DNA of 64,000 bases. Origin: Microcyclospora pomicola. Its lineage: Eukaryota > Ascomycota > Dothideomycetes > Capnodiales. Under the pieces are notes generated by a model, which had not been told where the DNA came from, did not search any database, and saw only the letters and a program-made list of their open reading frames with translations. The stretch is from positions 28,647 through 92,646 of the forward strand of contig NHNY01000043.1 in assembly GCA_002786065.1 (NCBI GenBank). The letters run 5' to 3'. Within the stretch, counting starts at the first letter, position 1. Each line of letters begins with the position of its first letter. Made by a program: the position numbers and the translations under genes. Positions 12,169 to 23,555 of this stretch are shown here, in pieces.

Positions 12169-13547
12169 ATGGAACAGCCATCCACACCACGTCCGCAGCG
12201 CGCACGCGCCTTTTCTTCGCGCAGTGACAAAAGCAACGGCTCCAAGGGCAAAAATGATCTAACCGAGTCGCCTGCAGAAAAAGCGAGGCGTGACGGCATT
12301 TGGAACAACACCAGCAAAGCCAATCCTAATGCTGCTATCAACGAAGCTCAACCTGGAGGTACGTTGTGTCTCTGGCTAGATACCTTCCCCGTCTTCCTTT
12401 CCTTTCCCTACATGTACTGTGCTATCGTATCTGAGCTTGCACCTTCCGCACTTCATCCTCCAAATCACCTTCCTCAACATGGCCGCTGCGATTCCAGTTG
12501 AAGCTGGCAACCCGAGCATTCCAACTAACATTTCCGGGATCCCAGCTGCTGCCCTTCTCGAGGAGTCTACGCTTCAGCCATTGCGCGATCTCATGCATAA
12601 AGATGCCGACGGCAACATCATCGGTAAGATCTTCTTGACGTGCTCGCGCTGGCTTTCACATCGTTGACAATCCTCTAGCCGATCCAGATCTCTCCAACCC
12701 TACTCGCCCCCGCCTCGAGCGACCCCTCGACACCATTCGTTCCTTCGAGAAGGCAATTGACAACGGCTACAAAAGACGATCGTCAAGCAGGTCTCGTAAG
12801 GGCATACTCGGCCAGTCGTGGTTGCTCAAGTTAACACTTCGCCCAGAATCATACCAAGACCAGAGTAGGAGGAGCAGCGGACATTTTGGTGGTGAGTTTT
12901 CTTTGCTCAACGATAAAAGGAACAATTTCGCCAACAAAAAAGCACTTGTAGGCGGTAGCTACGACAATACCGCGAGTCGTCTAAGCCAGAACAACGGTGG
13001 ATATTACGGCGGAGCGCGTCAGGACAATTACGCGGGCGGGCCCCGTACTCGATACAGTGGTAGCCGCATGCAGTCCGAGGGCGCCATGCAGCGTCCCTAC
13101 GGTCAGCACGGATACCACCCGTCGCAGCACACGATGAACACCGATCCTGGGTCCGATAGCACCGGGCCATGGGCCACCAGTACCGATCCAAGCAGCGAGA
13201 ACAGTTCGATCGACCCAAACAACCCCTCTGCGAAACTTTCGGATCCATACGGCGGAGCAGCTAATGGCTACGGTAATCCAAATGGCGGAGGATTCGAAGG
13301 TCCTATCTTAGAAGAGCAAGGTCAAGGCTCCTATGGAGGCGCGTACCCTCAGCAGAACGGTGACGCTGGATATGGCGCTCGCGGACCAGCTCCGCCGATG
13401 CACTCATCACAGGCGACACGCCGTCCCATTGCGCTAGGCAATTCTACAGACGCTCCCTTGGCCCCAGGCAAGTTGCCAACAGCGACGCGTCCCGAGCCGG
13501 AGAACAGGAAGAGTTGGATCAAACGCCGATTCAGCAAAAGCAAGTAG
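12169..13547 (+). CDS. DUF2406 family protein (fungal, function unknown)
   Basis: Five exons by eye: 12169-12358, 12498-12623, 12679-12795, 12847-12891, 12952-13547 (357 aa). The DUF2406 signature is spread over the first exons: a basic Ser-rich start (RARAFSSRSDKSNGSKGK), the ESTLQPLRDLMHKDADGNI block, then DPDLSNPTRPRLERPLDT and IRSFEKAIDNGYKRRSSSR. The rest is a low-complexity Gly/Tyr/Asn/Ser-rich tail ending in a basic run (RKSWIKRRFSKSK). The family is restricted to fungi, and its molecular role is not established to my knowledge. Introns 3 (51 nt) and 4 (60 nt) are multiples of three with no stop in frame, so retention would still give a protein. Intron 3 is the least certain; removing it restores a Ser/Gln/Tyr block that suits the family. 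Start ATG context (gtcATGg) is acceptable. Confidence 0.85.
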
Positions 13548-14310
13548 GATCTGCAAACTTTCGAACCGGCATCGAGGGAGGTTCACACATCAAGCATTGA
13601 CTATCGGAGTCTTGGACTTGCGAATGCCTTTGTAACGAAGAAATAATGATTTGAACTGCCGTGAGCAACTACATTGGGCTTAGGTCGTTGAAAAGGCGTT
13701 CGTATGGCGTTACTTTGGATGCCGTGCACTGGCATTCGCGCGATCACGCACGAACAGTCAATGGCGCTCAGTGCTTTCCTGAATTGTCGGCCTAATGCTG
13801 TTGGAAGCTCAAGATGAGATCGGCTTTGTGCGGCGATTAGTGCTGATGCTTGCCTCAACGAGTGCCATCACTGGATGCGCGTTGGGACGGCTTGAGAGAA
13901 CTAGAGGATCGGCTTTCTCCATGGAAGGCCGGTGTACTAGAAAAAGGAAGGAGGATGTCTCGATTCATACACAGACTCAGGTCAGATCGAGCACGAAGAA
14001 TGCCACATGTCGAAGAAGACGCAGTACGACGACGAGCAGATTGGGGGGCACACGCAGGCATGCAACAGCTTGCTTTTCTTCAGTCTATCTCCACGTAATA
14101 ATTGTACAAGCTTACACTCCGCCAAGCAAGGTAGGCATATTGCCAAAGAAGCACGAGCCAGATGAAGTCCCATAATGCGCACTGTACGACCTGTACAAAA
14201 CGGAGAACCTCTTTGTACATCGCTCGCTGCCTGCCCTTTGAGGGAAGGTACCCTGTTTCGTTGCCCACCATGGACATGACATGTAGGCGCTCTTCTATCG
14301 TACGCATGAA
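13548..14310. other. Intergenic region between convergent genes
   Basis: About 760 bp between the stops of the DUF2406 gene and the VMA21 gene. Short overlapping frames on both strands (for example 13795-14175 plus) have no family features. I see no repeat or RNA gene. Confidence 0.5.
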
Positions 14311-14778
14311 TCAAAGTCCTTTCTTCCGTTCCGCCTCATCGGCTTCTCGTTCGCTTTTGTCGTCCCAGAACGCCACTATCACATATCCGATCAACACAAC
14401 ATTTGCCATGAACGCGGCCAGTCCGCCAGCATACGTCGCGTTGCCTTGAGATATGTTAGCTATGATGATCCCAACGATAGGTCGAACGAGAATGATCTGA
14501 CGCCACATCTCGAGGCGCAGAGGCTCTTTGATCGAAAGACACATTTGTGGATGATTCGTCAGAGATGAATAGGAACCGCACTTACCAGAGAAAATCGTGT
14601 TCACCGTCAAGAAATAGGAGCCGATGGGTACGATGGCCATGGCGGCTGTGAAGCCAAGCAGCTTCATGATCACCGCCGGCGGGACTGCAGGCGTAATATT
14701 GGATGGGCCATCTTGCGTCTTGATGTCGTCCTGGTCAAGAATGGTTTTCTCCTGGGTCGTGGTTCGGCGGGTTGTCAT
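14311..14778 (-). CDS. VMA21: Vma21-like V-ATPase assembly integral membrane protein
   Basis: Join of 14586-14778 and 14311-14444 (108 aa), with a 141 nt intron (GTAAGT...CTCAAG). Vma21 is a small two-pass ER protein that chaperones assembly of the V-ATPase Vo sector. A hydrophilic N-terminus of about 35 residues leads to the first membrane helix (VIMKLLGFTAAMAIVPIGSY), then the conserved FLTVNTIFSGNATYAG loop formed across the splice, and the second helix (AAFMANVVLIGYVIVAFW). The C-terminus ends KKGL, a dilysine ER-retrieval signal of KKXX type that is a hallmark of the family. The intron is a multiple of three with no in-frame stop, so unspliced RNA would encode 155 aa with 47 extra residues between the two helices. 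The normal family length of about 100-110 aa favours splicing. Confidence 0.93.
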   Translation of the reverse strand: MTTRRTTTQEKTILDQDDIKTQDGPSNITPAVPPAVIMKLLGFTAAMAIVPIGSYFLTVNTIFSGKCGSYSSLTNHPQMCLSIKEPLRLEMWRQIILVRPIVGIIIANISQGNATYAGGLAAFMANVVLIGYVIVAFWDDKSEREADEAERKKGL

Positions 14779-15301
14779 GATCGATGAATAGGTAACTTTC
14801 CTTCTCGATGTGTTCGATCAAGGTAGTTTTTGTTCTTATTGTTCGCCTATTGTCTCGCTACACATGTGGTCGACGCAGCGTTTGGCGAAGTGATGTCTGG
14901 AGTTGTGGCTAGGTGCTATGGGAAGGTTTGCCTGCAGTCCAGTCGCTTTGCCGCTGCGGAGCGTAGACGCATTTCGCGTTGTGAGATGTCACTTTCACCA
15001 CCAACATACCTTACTTTCTTCACGAGTTCGGTGCTCGTGGCTATAACATTCGTGGACGACCTTTGCCTTCCGGCCACAGCAATATCATACAAAGGCTTGC
15101 CGCCGGATCTACCAGCTTTTCTCGCTATTGTCGAGGCTGCAGCAGCGTAATTGACAGAAGTGACTTTTCACTTACACCTTCACTTCCAGCCCTCGCGTCG
15201 CGCCGACATCACGCATCTTCAACGTCACGTCTACTTCACACATGTGCCCGTACTGAATTCCATACTGAACCGCCATTCGCATTACACATTCTTCGCTCAC
15301 C
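14779..15301. promoter_or_regulatory. Bidirectional promoter region, VMA21 / FUN30
   Basis: 523 bp between two divergent starts. It must contain both promoters. I see no convincing TATA box or named motif, and frames here are short and featureless. The FUN30 side is pyrimidine-rich just before its ATG. Confidence 0.5.
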
Positions 15302-18300
15302 ATGGCCGACAGTGACCCAATATCTGAGGGCACTCCCCACAAACGGAGACGACTGAACGATGGCAGTCAGGCCAAAGCATACGACTCGCAGGACGACAGC
15401 GGAGATGAGCTCGTGGAAGACGACTTCACCTCTGCCACCGTAGCCACCGTGCCGCTTCCTTCGCAGGCGAAGAAGCTCCAGTATGGTGCCCATCAATTCC
15501 GCGCAGACATGGCTCCGCGTCACTCCTCGCCAATTGCACATAGTACTTTCCCAACACAAACCCAAGCACATGTCACCCAGCCGACACAGCCTCTCCTCCC
15601 GCAGACGAAGCCACCGCAATCGCCCACCACAGGAGTGCTCGTCTCACGCTCCTCCCCTATTGCAACTTCACCTCAGCCACCAAACCCGATCAGCCGCAGC
15701 ATTGCAAAGCCGCAGCCATTCCGCGGTCTCCTCGCGTCCTCGATCGGACCTATGGGCACGAACTTCCGGCCACCACCAGGCGTACAACCAAGCAAAGTAC
15801 CCGCGGTGAATCTCACCTCGAGTGACGATGACGAGCTAGACCCGCCAGTGCAACACAGTTCGGATGAAGAGACTCAAGGCTTGAGATCGAACATCAGACC
15901 TCAGAACTTCAAGATAGGTGGACGCGGGCTGGACTCGACTCCAAATCGCAGCGATCGGGTCGTGAAAGAGTCTCCACAAGTGACCTCTCGTCCCGCATCA
16001 GGAGGCAACACTTTCTTTGCAAGTTTGATGGGACAATTCGAGCACAAGCCTGCGTCGACCACAAAAGTCGCTGACGACATGATCAGCTCATATGCTGGCG
16101 TCTCCCGTAAACCTCGTCCACAAACTCAGTCACATCCACAGCGGGCTCAGCCCGTCACCCAGCGTGCCCAATATCATACTCTGGATGACATTCCTGATTG
16201 GACAATGCGCGAGAAAGTCGTAGCGGTTCAGAAGATCATGGGCAGTCACACAAGCATTGATAAGTGCGTGCTAGCGTTGGAGAAGTGCAAGGGGAACATG
16301 GAGAGTGCCATGGTCTGGATAGCCGATCACGAAGTGATCGTGTTCTCGGATTCTGAGGAGGACCCGCTCGCCTCCATGAGTCCGGTCGCTAAGCGCGGTG
16401 TAGCCACGTCTGTATCACAGACAGCCGCTCTTGGTAGTTCGCAGACCTTCGCACGCCCTACAGTGAAACAACAGGTCAAAGTTCCGACAGTCTCGATCGC
16501 AGACAAATATCGCAAGGGAAGCATTCCATCTCAGAAGACGAATGCTGCACAGGTCATCGACCTCGAACCAGAGATTGCCAAGCCGAAGCGTCGGTTACAG
16601 CAAGGCCGAAAGCCACAGCGTTCGCCTAGCCCTGGCTCGTCGCCACCCGTTCAGCAAATTCCACGTCAACAACAGAAACGTCCAGTCGTCACCATCGACG
16701 ATGAAGATGAGGACGATGAATCAGTTGAGGAGGCCGATGTTCCAGAGGAGGCTGACAGTGCTGATACTGAAGCCAGCGTACTCAAATTCATGAACGAGTG
16801 CACCGTATCACAATTGGTTGATCTTTGTTCGGGGCAGGAGGAGGATGTGAAGTATCTCCTGGATCAACGTCCTTTCAGGAGTCTGGATGCTGTGCGCACG
16901 ATTTCCAACGCGCCAGACACCAAGAACGGGAAGAAGTCGAGAAAGGTTCCAATCGGCGAGAAGATTGTAGAGACGAGCCTTCAGATGTGGATCGCTTTCG
17001 AAGCGGTCGACAAACTCAACGAGCATTGCGAGAAGCTTGGTGAGCCTATACGATTGGCACTCAAGAAGTGGGGCGCTCGTGTGAATGAAAAGGACGGCGA
17101 GCTACAGTTCATGAACATGGACGAAGCGCATGATTCTGGTATTGGCACTCCCACCTCCGTACATGCGGATGAAGCTGCATCGAAGAGACCGAATGGGAAG
17201 GGAAGCTTTTTAGGCCAACCAAGCAACATGGATGCCGACCTAGTGATGAAGGATTACCAGCTCGTCGGACTGAACTGGATGAATTTACTATGGACACAAA
17301 AGATCTCATGCATACTTGCTGATGACATGGGTCTAGGAAAGACATGCCAGGTCATCTCTTTTCTCGCCCATCTACAACAGCAAAAAGTGGACGGTGTGCA
17401 TTTGGTCATTGTTCCCGGTTCGACCTTGGAGAACTGGTTGCGAGAATTTGCCCGATTCGCTCCATCTCTAAATGTCCGTGCATACTACGGCTCTCAAGCG
17501 GAGCGTCCGCAGCTGCAGGTGGACATTGAAGAGGATTTTGCGGAGACTGATGTAATCGTCACTACATACGACATGACCAAAGCTCCTGACGACAACAAGT
17601 TCCTTCGTCGACTTGAGCCAGCTGTGTGTGTTTACGACGAAGCTCATGCTCTGCGCAACCATACCACCGATCGATACAAGCAGCTGATGCGGATTCCCGC
17701 GGATTTCAAGATCTTGCTCACAGGCACTCCGCTGCAGAACAATCTCCAAGAGCTGATCTCCATCCTGTCATTCATCATGCCGAATATCTTCGAAGGCAAG
17801 CGCGAGGAGCTTGATTACATTTTCAAGCACAAAGCGACCACCAAAGACGTTGATCACGCTGCTTTGCTCTCACAGCAACGAATTGCTCGTGCACGAACAA
17901 TGATGACTCCGTTCATTCTTAGACGCAAGAAGGCGCAAGTCCTTGATCTCCCAACCAAGCACAGTCGGGTGGAGTTCTGCGATATGACACCTACACAGAC
18001 CAAACACTACGCACGGACTGTTGCCGAGGCACAGCAAATCTTTGCGGACAAAGCAGCAGCCAAGAGTAAAGCCAAAGGTGCGAAAGCAAGCTCGAACATC
18101 ATGATGGCTCTTCGCAAGGTCGCGATTCAGCCTCTGCTATCTCGCCTCATCTACAACGAGAAGAAACTAGACAAGATCCAGGCTGCGTTGATGAAGCACG
18201 ATGAGTTCAGAGATAACCGCGAGGATCAGGTCCGCGCCTATCTAACAGGCGAGGCCGCCGTCAGCATCAAAGGCGGCGACTATGGCGTCCATCGGTTCTG

Positions 18301-19012
18301 TGCCGAGCGTGATTACCTGCACAAATTCGCATTACAGAAAGAAGAGTGGATGGACTCAGGGAAAGTACAGAAATTCAAGGAGCTGGTCGATGGGTATGCC
18401 GCAAAGGGGGACCGTGTGTTGGTCTTCTCGCAATTTACGACCATGATGGACATCCTCGAGGCTGTGCTCGAAACCATGGGTATCAAGTTCATGCGCTTGG
18501 ATGGCTCGACCAGAATGGACATTCGCCAGGATATGATCGACCAGTTCTACAATGACGAGAGCATCACCGTCTTCATGCTCTCTACCAAAGCCGGTGGTGC
18601 TGGTATCAACCTTGCGTGTGCGAACAAGGTCATCATCTTCGATTCTGGTTTCAACCCGCAAGACGACATCCAGGCGGAGAACCGTGCACATCGTGTCGGA
18701 CAAACCCGGGAAGTTGACGTCGTCCGTCTCGTCACGCGTGGTACAATTGAGGAGCAGATCCATGCGCTTGGCGAATCGAAGCTTGCCCTTGACGAGCGTG
18801 TCGCTGGTGAAGCTGTCAGTGCAGCAGACGAAAAAGCAGCAGAGAAGAGTGGCGAGCAGATGGTTGAGCGAATGCTCCTGGAGAGTTTGCAAAACAAGGA
18901 CACCGCTGAGAAAGACAAATCGCAGGATAGTAAAGCCGATATCAGAGACGTGTTCAAGGCGGGTATGGAGAGCAAGGGCGTCAGAGTCGCTTCGAAACAG
19001 GCGCAGTTCTAG
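15302..19012 (+). CDS. FUN30: FUN30/SMARCAD1-type SNF2 chromatin remodeller
   Basis: A single exon of 1,236 aa with start context caccATGg. Fun30-type ATPases slide or exchange nucleosomes in heterochromatin silencing and DNA end resection. The first 290 residues are disordered and Ser/Pro/Gln-rich. A CUE-like domain lies at about 292-345 (WTMREKVVAVQKIMG ... SAMVWIADHE); CUE domains bind ubiquitin-like folds. After an acidic stretch (DDEDEDDESVEE) the SNF2 ATPase begins near residue 648 (KDYQLVGLNWM) with Walker A DDMGLGKT and Walker B as DEAH near residue 778. The helicase C lobe (about 1020-1140) includes RVLVFSQFTTMMDILE, KAGGAGINL and the motif VI-like AENRAHRVGQ. The CUE plus SNF2 order, with no bromo- or chromodomain, supports FUN30 over other SNF2 subfamilies. 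Confidence 0.95.
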   Translation: MADSDPISEGTPHKRRRLNDGSQAKAYDSQDDSGDELVEDDFTSATVATVPLPSQAKKLQYGAHQFRADMAPRHSSPIAHSTFPTQTQAHVTQPTQPLLPQTKPPQSPTTGVLVSRSSPIATSPQPPNPISRSIAKPQPFRGLLASSIGPMGTNFRPPPGVQPSKVPAVNLTSSDDDELDPPVQHSSDEETQGLRSNIRPQNFKIGGRGLDSTPNRSDRVVKESPQVTSRPASGGNTFFASLMGQFEHKPASTTKVADDMISSYAGVSRKPRPQTQSHPQRAQPVTQRAQYHTLDDIPDWTMREKVVAVQKIMGSHTSIDKCVLALEKCKGNMESAMVWIADHEVIVFSDSEEDPLASMSPVAKRGVATSVSQTAALGSSQTFARPTVKQQVKVPTVSIADKYRKGSIPSQKTNAAQVIDLEPEIAKPKRRLQQGRKPQRSPSPGSSPPVQQIPRQQQKRPVVTIDDEDEDDESVEEADVPEEADSADTEASVLKFMNECTVSQLVDLCSGQEEDVKYLLDQRPFRSLDAVRTISNAPDTKNGKKSRKVPIGEKIVETSLQMWIAFEAVDKLNEHCEKLGEPIRLALKKWGARVNEKDGELQFMNMDEAHDSGIGTPTSVHADEAASKRPNGKGSFLGQPSNMDADLVMKDYQLVGLNWMNLLWTQKISCILADDMGLGKTCQVISFLAHLQQQKVDGVHLVIVPGSTLENWLREFARFAPSLNVRAYYGSQAERPQLQVDIEEDFAETDVIVTTYDMTKAPDDNKFLRRLEPAVCVYDEAHALRNHTTDRYKQLMRIPADFKILLTGTPLQNNLQELISILSFIMPNIFEGKREELDYIFKHKATTKDVDHAALLSQQRIARARTMMTPFILRRKKAQVLDLPTKHSRVEFCDMTPTQTKHYARTVAEAQQIFADKAAAKSKAKGAKASSNIMMALRKVAIQPLLSRLIYNEKKLDKIQAALMKHDEFRDNREDQVRAYLTGEAAVSIKGGDYGVHRFCAERDYLHKFALQKEEWMDSGKVQKFKELVDGYAAKGDRVLVFSQFTTMMDILEAVLETMGIKFMRLDGSTRMDIRQDMIDQFYNDESITVFMLSTKAGGAGINLACANKVIIFDSGFNPQDDIQAENRAHRVGQTREVDVVRLVTRGTIEEQIHALGESKLALDERVAGEAVSAADEKAAEKSGEQMVERMLLESLQNKDTAEKDKSQDSKADIRDVFKAGMESKGVRVASKQAQF

Positions 19013-20672
19013 GACGCTTTTTGGGGCAGCACGGCATCGAAAAGCAGCGGAATGCTTTTACTGAATTGATCGATCGTCGCACCTTATAGAGCTCGATCTG
19101 GACATTGACGGGTCTCGAGATTTAGGAATGATGATGCGAACAATTGGGACTGGGTGGATAGGCGCAAACAATTCCGAGCGCACCGCAGAGACTTGCAACA
19201 ACAAGGGGTTACATGGGCGAGCAATATTGTAATATAGTGTCATGATCATTTGTAGCCGCGAAGATTCTGCGATCTCGTCTCGCAAATGTTCGATTCTAGC
19301 ATAGTATGATACAGTTGGAATTGGACCTGATGTACGAAAGCCCACAGAAGAGTGGAGGGATTCTGATTTTGAACACTGCAGACTCGCGACTCTGAGGCCT
19401 CCATCCATGTGGAAGATCTTGGTTGAGCCCCTTGACATCACGAAGTGTAAGATTATAAGGTGGGACACTTGAACGGACAGATGGAAGTCTTGAAGCTCGC
19501 TTTCGGGCTCGTCCAGCAAGGACAGAAGTGCGCAATGGTGCCCAGCAACCGTCTAGCAGATCGAGCGGATGCTCGCTTCCCCGGAATCGGTGGACATTCC
19601 GGGTTGCGGGGTTTGATGGAGTATGAGCTTATTGCACGTATAGGCGCGGCGGATACGTACATCTATGGTTAGACGACATGGACAGATCAGTCGAGTACTG
19701 TGCTTGTAGTAAAGGTGGAGCTGTCGGTTGTTGCTGGTTAACCTGGCGACACATCATATTGCCACCACACTCCTGTATTGGAGTCACATTGCAGCATACA
19801 TCTGCACTCTTCTTCACTCTCGGGGATCATCTCCAGTATCGCTGCTCGGCAATCGAGACGAGACCGAAATTCAATACGAACTTGTTCCATCATGAGCACT
19901 ATCCGTGGTGGCGACCTGCACATAATATATGTGTCAACAATCAAGCTTTGTAGCGGGTCCACCCCGGACTCGTTCGAAGTATCTCATTCGCACTCGGATT
20001 TCGATCCCAAAGCATCAGTATTCCGACGGGTCATGACCAGGGTTCGGCCTGCTGATGATCTTGATGACGATCTCCGCAATGGATAGCCAGACTCGTGCTC
20101 CACATGGCGGACGCCTTCTGGTTCCCAAATACTGGTTTCGCCCTCTTGATTGGGTCGGCGATGCTATTTGATGCCGCCTGACGCGTTGTTCGGCTTTCGA
20201 TGCTGCACATCAAGAATGTCAAATGGCACAATCGACACGCTGAAAACCCGCTCTCAGCCAGATGAGTGCGCTCGGGTGCCATGCAATAGAATCCAGAAGC
20301 AGTGCAAAATATTGGGAATATTCTCCAACGCGAAAGGCCTTTGATTGCGTGGCCAAGTGCCGGCCTGTCGCTGGTCTGGCGCGTGGCTTGTGATCGACAG
20401 TCGTACAGATTCGTTTGGCATTGGCTAGAGCTTAATTGATCTCTGACATCCGTAATACTACAGAGCAGGGCGAGCATTAGTGTCCGGGTATCCGAACTTC
20501 ACATGTATGTATATGGAGGGCGAGCCTCGGTGAACCCTTCGTATATACACAACGAATGCTCGCCTGCTAATTTGAGTGTCGACTCGTCCTCACGATCAAG
20601 CTCCTGAAGAGCCGAGTGCAGACCTGGAATCTAAATCTTTGTTGTCCCTACAATCCTGCCAAACACATCAGG
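19013..20672. other. 1.66 kb intergenic stretch
   Basis: Between FUN30 and the carboxylesterase, both on the plus strand. Frames on either strand are under 155 codons and show no family features. The last 150 bp (TATATACACA near 20540) probably includes the core promoter of the esterase gene. No repeats or RNA genes recognised. Confidence 0.45.
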
Positions 20673-22546
20673 ATGTTGGGCGTTTTCTTCAGTCCGTTGC
20701 TGGCAACACTGGTGCTGGCCGCCCCAGCAGTTGAACGTGCAGCTGCCCCAACAGTCACAATACAGAATGGAACGATCATCGGCGCAACAAATAGTGGCAT
20801 CGACTCATTCAAGGGGATTCCGTTCGCACAACCTCCAGTAGGCGACCTGCGTCTGAAGCCACCTCAATCGATAACCACAACCTTTGGCACCATAATGGCC
20901 ACTGCAGATCCACGAGCTTGTCCTCAGCAGACCATATCGGATGACCAGACTGGTCTTGCTAATCTGCCGACGAACGTCCTGGCTGAGCTGCTCGAGTCAC
21001 CCCTCCTCCAGAATGCTTCGAATCAAGGCGAAGACTGCTTGACGATGCAGGTATATCGTCCGGCTGGGACGTCGTCGGACGCCAATCTCCCGGTGGTGTT
21101 TTGGATATTTGGAGGTTCGTGCAGGTTGCGTATCGAATGTGAGGGAGCGTGACTGACATGCAATGGCAGGTGGGTTCGAACTCGGATGGTCTGGCATGTA
21201 TGATGGTAGCAACTTCGTCGCTCAGAGCGTGAGCCTTGGTCAGCCAGTGATCTACGTGGCTGTGAGCTACCGGTACGTCGATGCACTGGTACGAGTTGTG
21301 ATTCTTTCTAACATCTTGATAGTGTGGGCGGTTTCGGTTTTCTTGCTGGCCAGGAGCTTGCCGATGACCACTCCACCAATCTTGGTCTGCGCGATCAACG
21401 CCTCGGCCTTCAATGGACTGCGGAGAACATCGCAGGTGAGTGTCCGATCCTCCGAGGCTGCCGGCCATGCTCTGACTTTTCCACACAGCATTCGGTGGAG
21501 ATCCAGACAAAGTGACCATCTGGGGTGAGAGCGCAGGCGCTATATCTGCGTATGATCACACGATCATCAATGGTGGTGATCACACTTACAACGGAAAGCC
21601 GTTGTTCCGTGCTGCCATCATGAACTCTGGCTCGACAGTTCCCGCCAATACTGTCACAGACGCCAAGCCCCAAGCGGTGTACAACACAGTTGTGGAGAAT
21701 GCTGGGTGTTCCTCTGCTGATGATACCTTGGCGTGTCTGCGTTCCGTGGACTACACCACCTTCCTAGGCGCGGCGAATTCCGTGCCCGGGCTTTTCGCGC
21801 GCTCGTCTCTTGATCTCTCCTATCTACCAAGACCTGATCCTGGCGACAGCTTCTTCCCTCTCTCGCCTGAACTCCCACTCCGCTCCGGCGCATATGCCAA
21901 GGTCCCCGTCATCATTGGCGACCAGCAGGATGAGGGCACCCTGTTCACTTTGGTGCTAACGGACATCCTGGACAACTCAGAGGCGATTGACTACCTCACC
22001 ACCTACTTCAGCAGCGACGCTGATGCAAAGGAGCATGTCACTGCGCTCCTCGCGACGTACCCTGATCAGCCTCTTCTTGGCCAGCCTGCAGGATCCCCCT
22101 TCAACACAGGTGCACTCAACAACATCTCACCAGAGTTCAAGCGTCTCGCTGCCGTCCTTGGCGATATCACTTTCACCATAACACGCCGCGGCTACCTGGC
22201 CGCCATTTCCTCCACGGTCCAGACGTGGTCATATCTCAATACGTACTTCTACGGCACCCCCGTTCTTGGCACAACGCACGGCTTGGATCTGCTGTACATG
22301 TTCGGCATGGTCGGGCTCGAGGATAGTCCAGTCACGCAGGCCGTCCAGACGTACTACATCTCATTCATTAACGACCTCGATCCGAATTCGCTCGGCGATC
22401 AGACCGCCTGGCCGCAGTACAACACCACAGCAGGAGATGTTGACCTACTCGAGTTCGAGCTCACCAATCTCACACTCATCCCGGATACATTCCGACAGGC
22501 TACCTATGATTATATCGCTTCGAGGGGTGCAGAGTTCAGGGTTTGA
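20673..22546 (+). CDS. Secreted type-B carboxylesterase/lipase
   Basis: Four exons: 20673-21114, 21170-21272, 21323-21435, 21489-22546 (571 aa), with three introns of 55, 50 and 53 nt. It is an alpha/beta-hydrolase of the carboxylesterase type-B family, predicted to be secreted. The signal peptide is [19 protein letters not shown]. The mature protein shows [19 protein letters not shown], the [11 protein letters not shown] motif, an oxyanion GGG formed exactly at the first splice (IFGGGFELG), and the nucleophile elbow TIWGESAGA. The likely acid residue is Glu in DQQDEGTLF and the catalytic His is in [13 protein letters not shown]. Several NxS/T sites fit an extracellular glycoprotein. Substrate cannot be told; members act on lipids, sterol esters, feruloyl esters or xenobiotic esters. 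The start at 20673 is chosen because the signal peptide begins there. Confidence 0.93.
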
Positions 22547-23555
22547 GCGAGGTTCATACTCCCAGCGTGGCCTGGGGCCAAGTTGGATGACTTTGGCAAT
22601 CATATTGCATAGAATCTGTACATAGCGCTTGATTTCTGAATGGTGATCAAGTCTCCCCGACTGCACTTTTACCAATTTTGCTGCCTAGGTTTGTGATGTC
22701 TGTGGCGGGAGAATTATGTATGTCTTCGGTGGAGCGACTGGTCGATCCTTGTGGTGATGTGCGGTTCCTTGATCCTGGGAACGCAATCTTGCTATCCTGG
22801 AACGTGATCAGTTGTGGAATGGGGTATCGCGATGGTCACAGACTGATTGTCAAGTCACGAAACAGTCGCGTGCAATCCACCACGTTGTGGGTCGACAGTG
22901 AATCTCCTGTTGCGCCGCAATGAACAGTAATGCAACATTGCTGGATCTCCAAGCCCCAGCCTCTACTGCTCATTTCGCTTCCCACCACCTTTGTACGAAG
23001 ATTTCCAGCGTCCAGCAGAGACGCACACAGCGGTCATGGACGAGCCTAACCATTCCGGTAATCCAAGGACGTACGGCCTTCCAAACCACGTTGACCAATA
23101 CTCTGATCCGCAGTCATACACGATCGCTGTGGAGGATGCTTCGGGGCCTTTCAAGAGTCACTCATCCAATATAATTGCATGGCCATGGACCTGGAAGGGC
23201 TTTTCGTGGAAGATATTATTCGTGAACGATATCCGCAAGATAGCGATCATTGATACTGAAAGTCAATACGGCAGCGCAGATGTGGCTGCACCAAGAAAAT
23301 CGGAATGAACATGCTGGCCGGACTGGTCCCTGGCTTAACGTCGCCGTGTATTGCGCGGTTGGCCACTAGTGACAAGTGCTCTTGTAGCCTGGCTGTAAGT
23401 AATTGGAAGTGCGCGGGCAAGGTTCATAGCATAAGAGGAATAGTTGCGTGGTGTCTGACCTGGCTCAATAGACTTCACGAGCGGCCACCGTTTATCCGGC
23501 GCAAGTGACGGGTTAGTAATATGTCCGGTCAATGGGCTCGAGTAATGCGAACCAC
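22547..23555. other. Intergenic region between convergent genes
   Basis: About 1 kb between the esterase stop and the ANCHR-like stop. An open frame at 22991-23308 (plus) and smaller ones show no domain or good splicing partner. I see no repeat or RNA gene. Confidence 0.45.

Noticed and set aside
12791-12846. Alternative donor for DUF2406 intron 3 at GTCTCG
   Set aside because: Splicing from it runs into a stop a few codons later; the GTAAGG donor keeps the frame.
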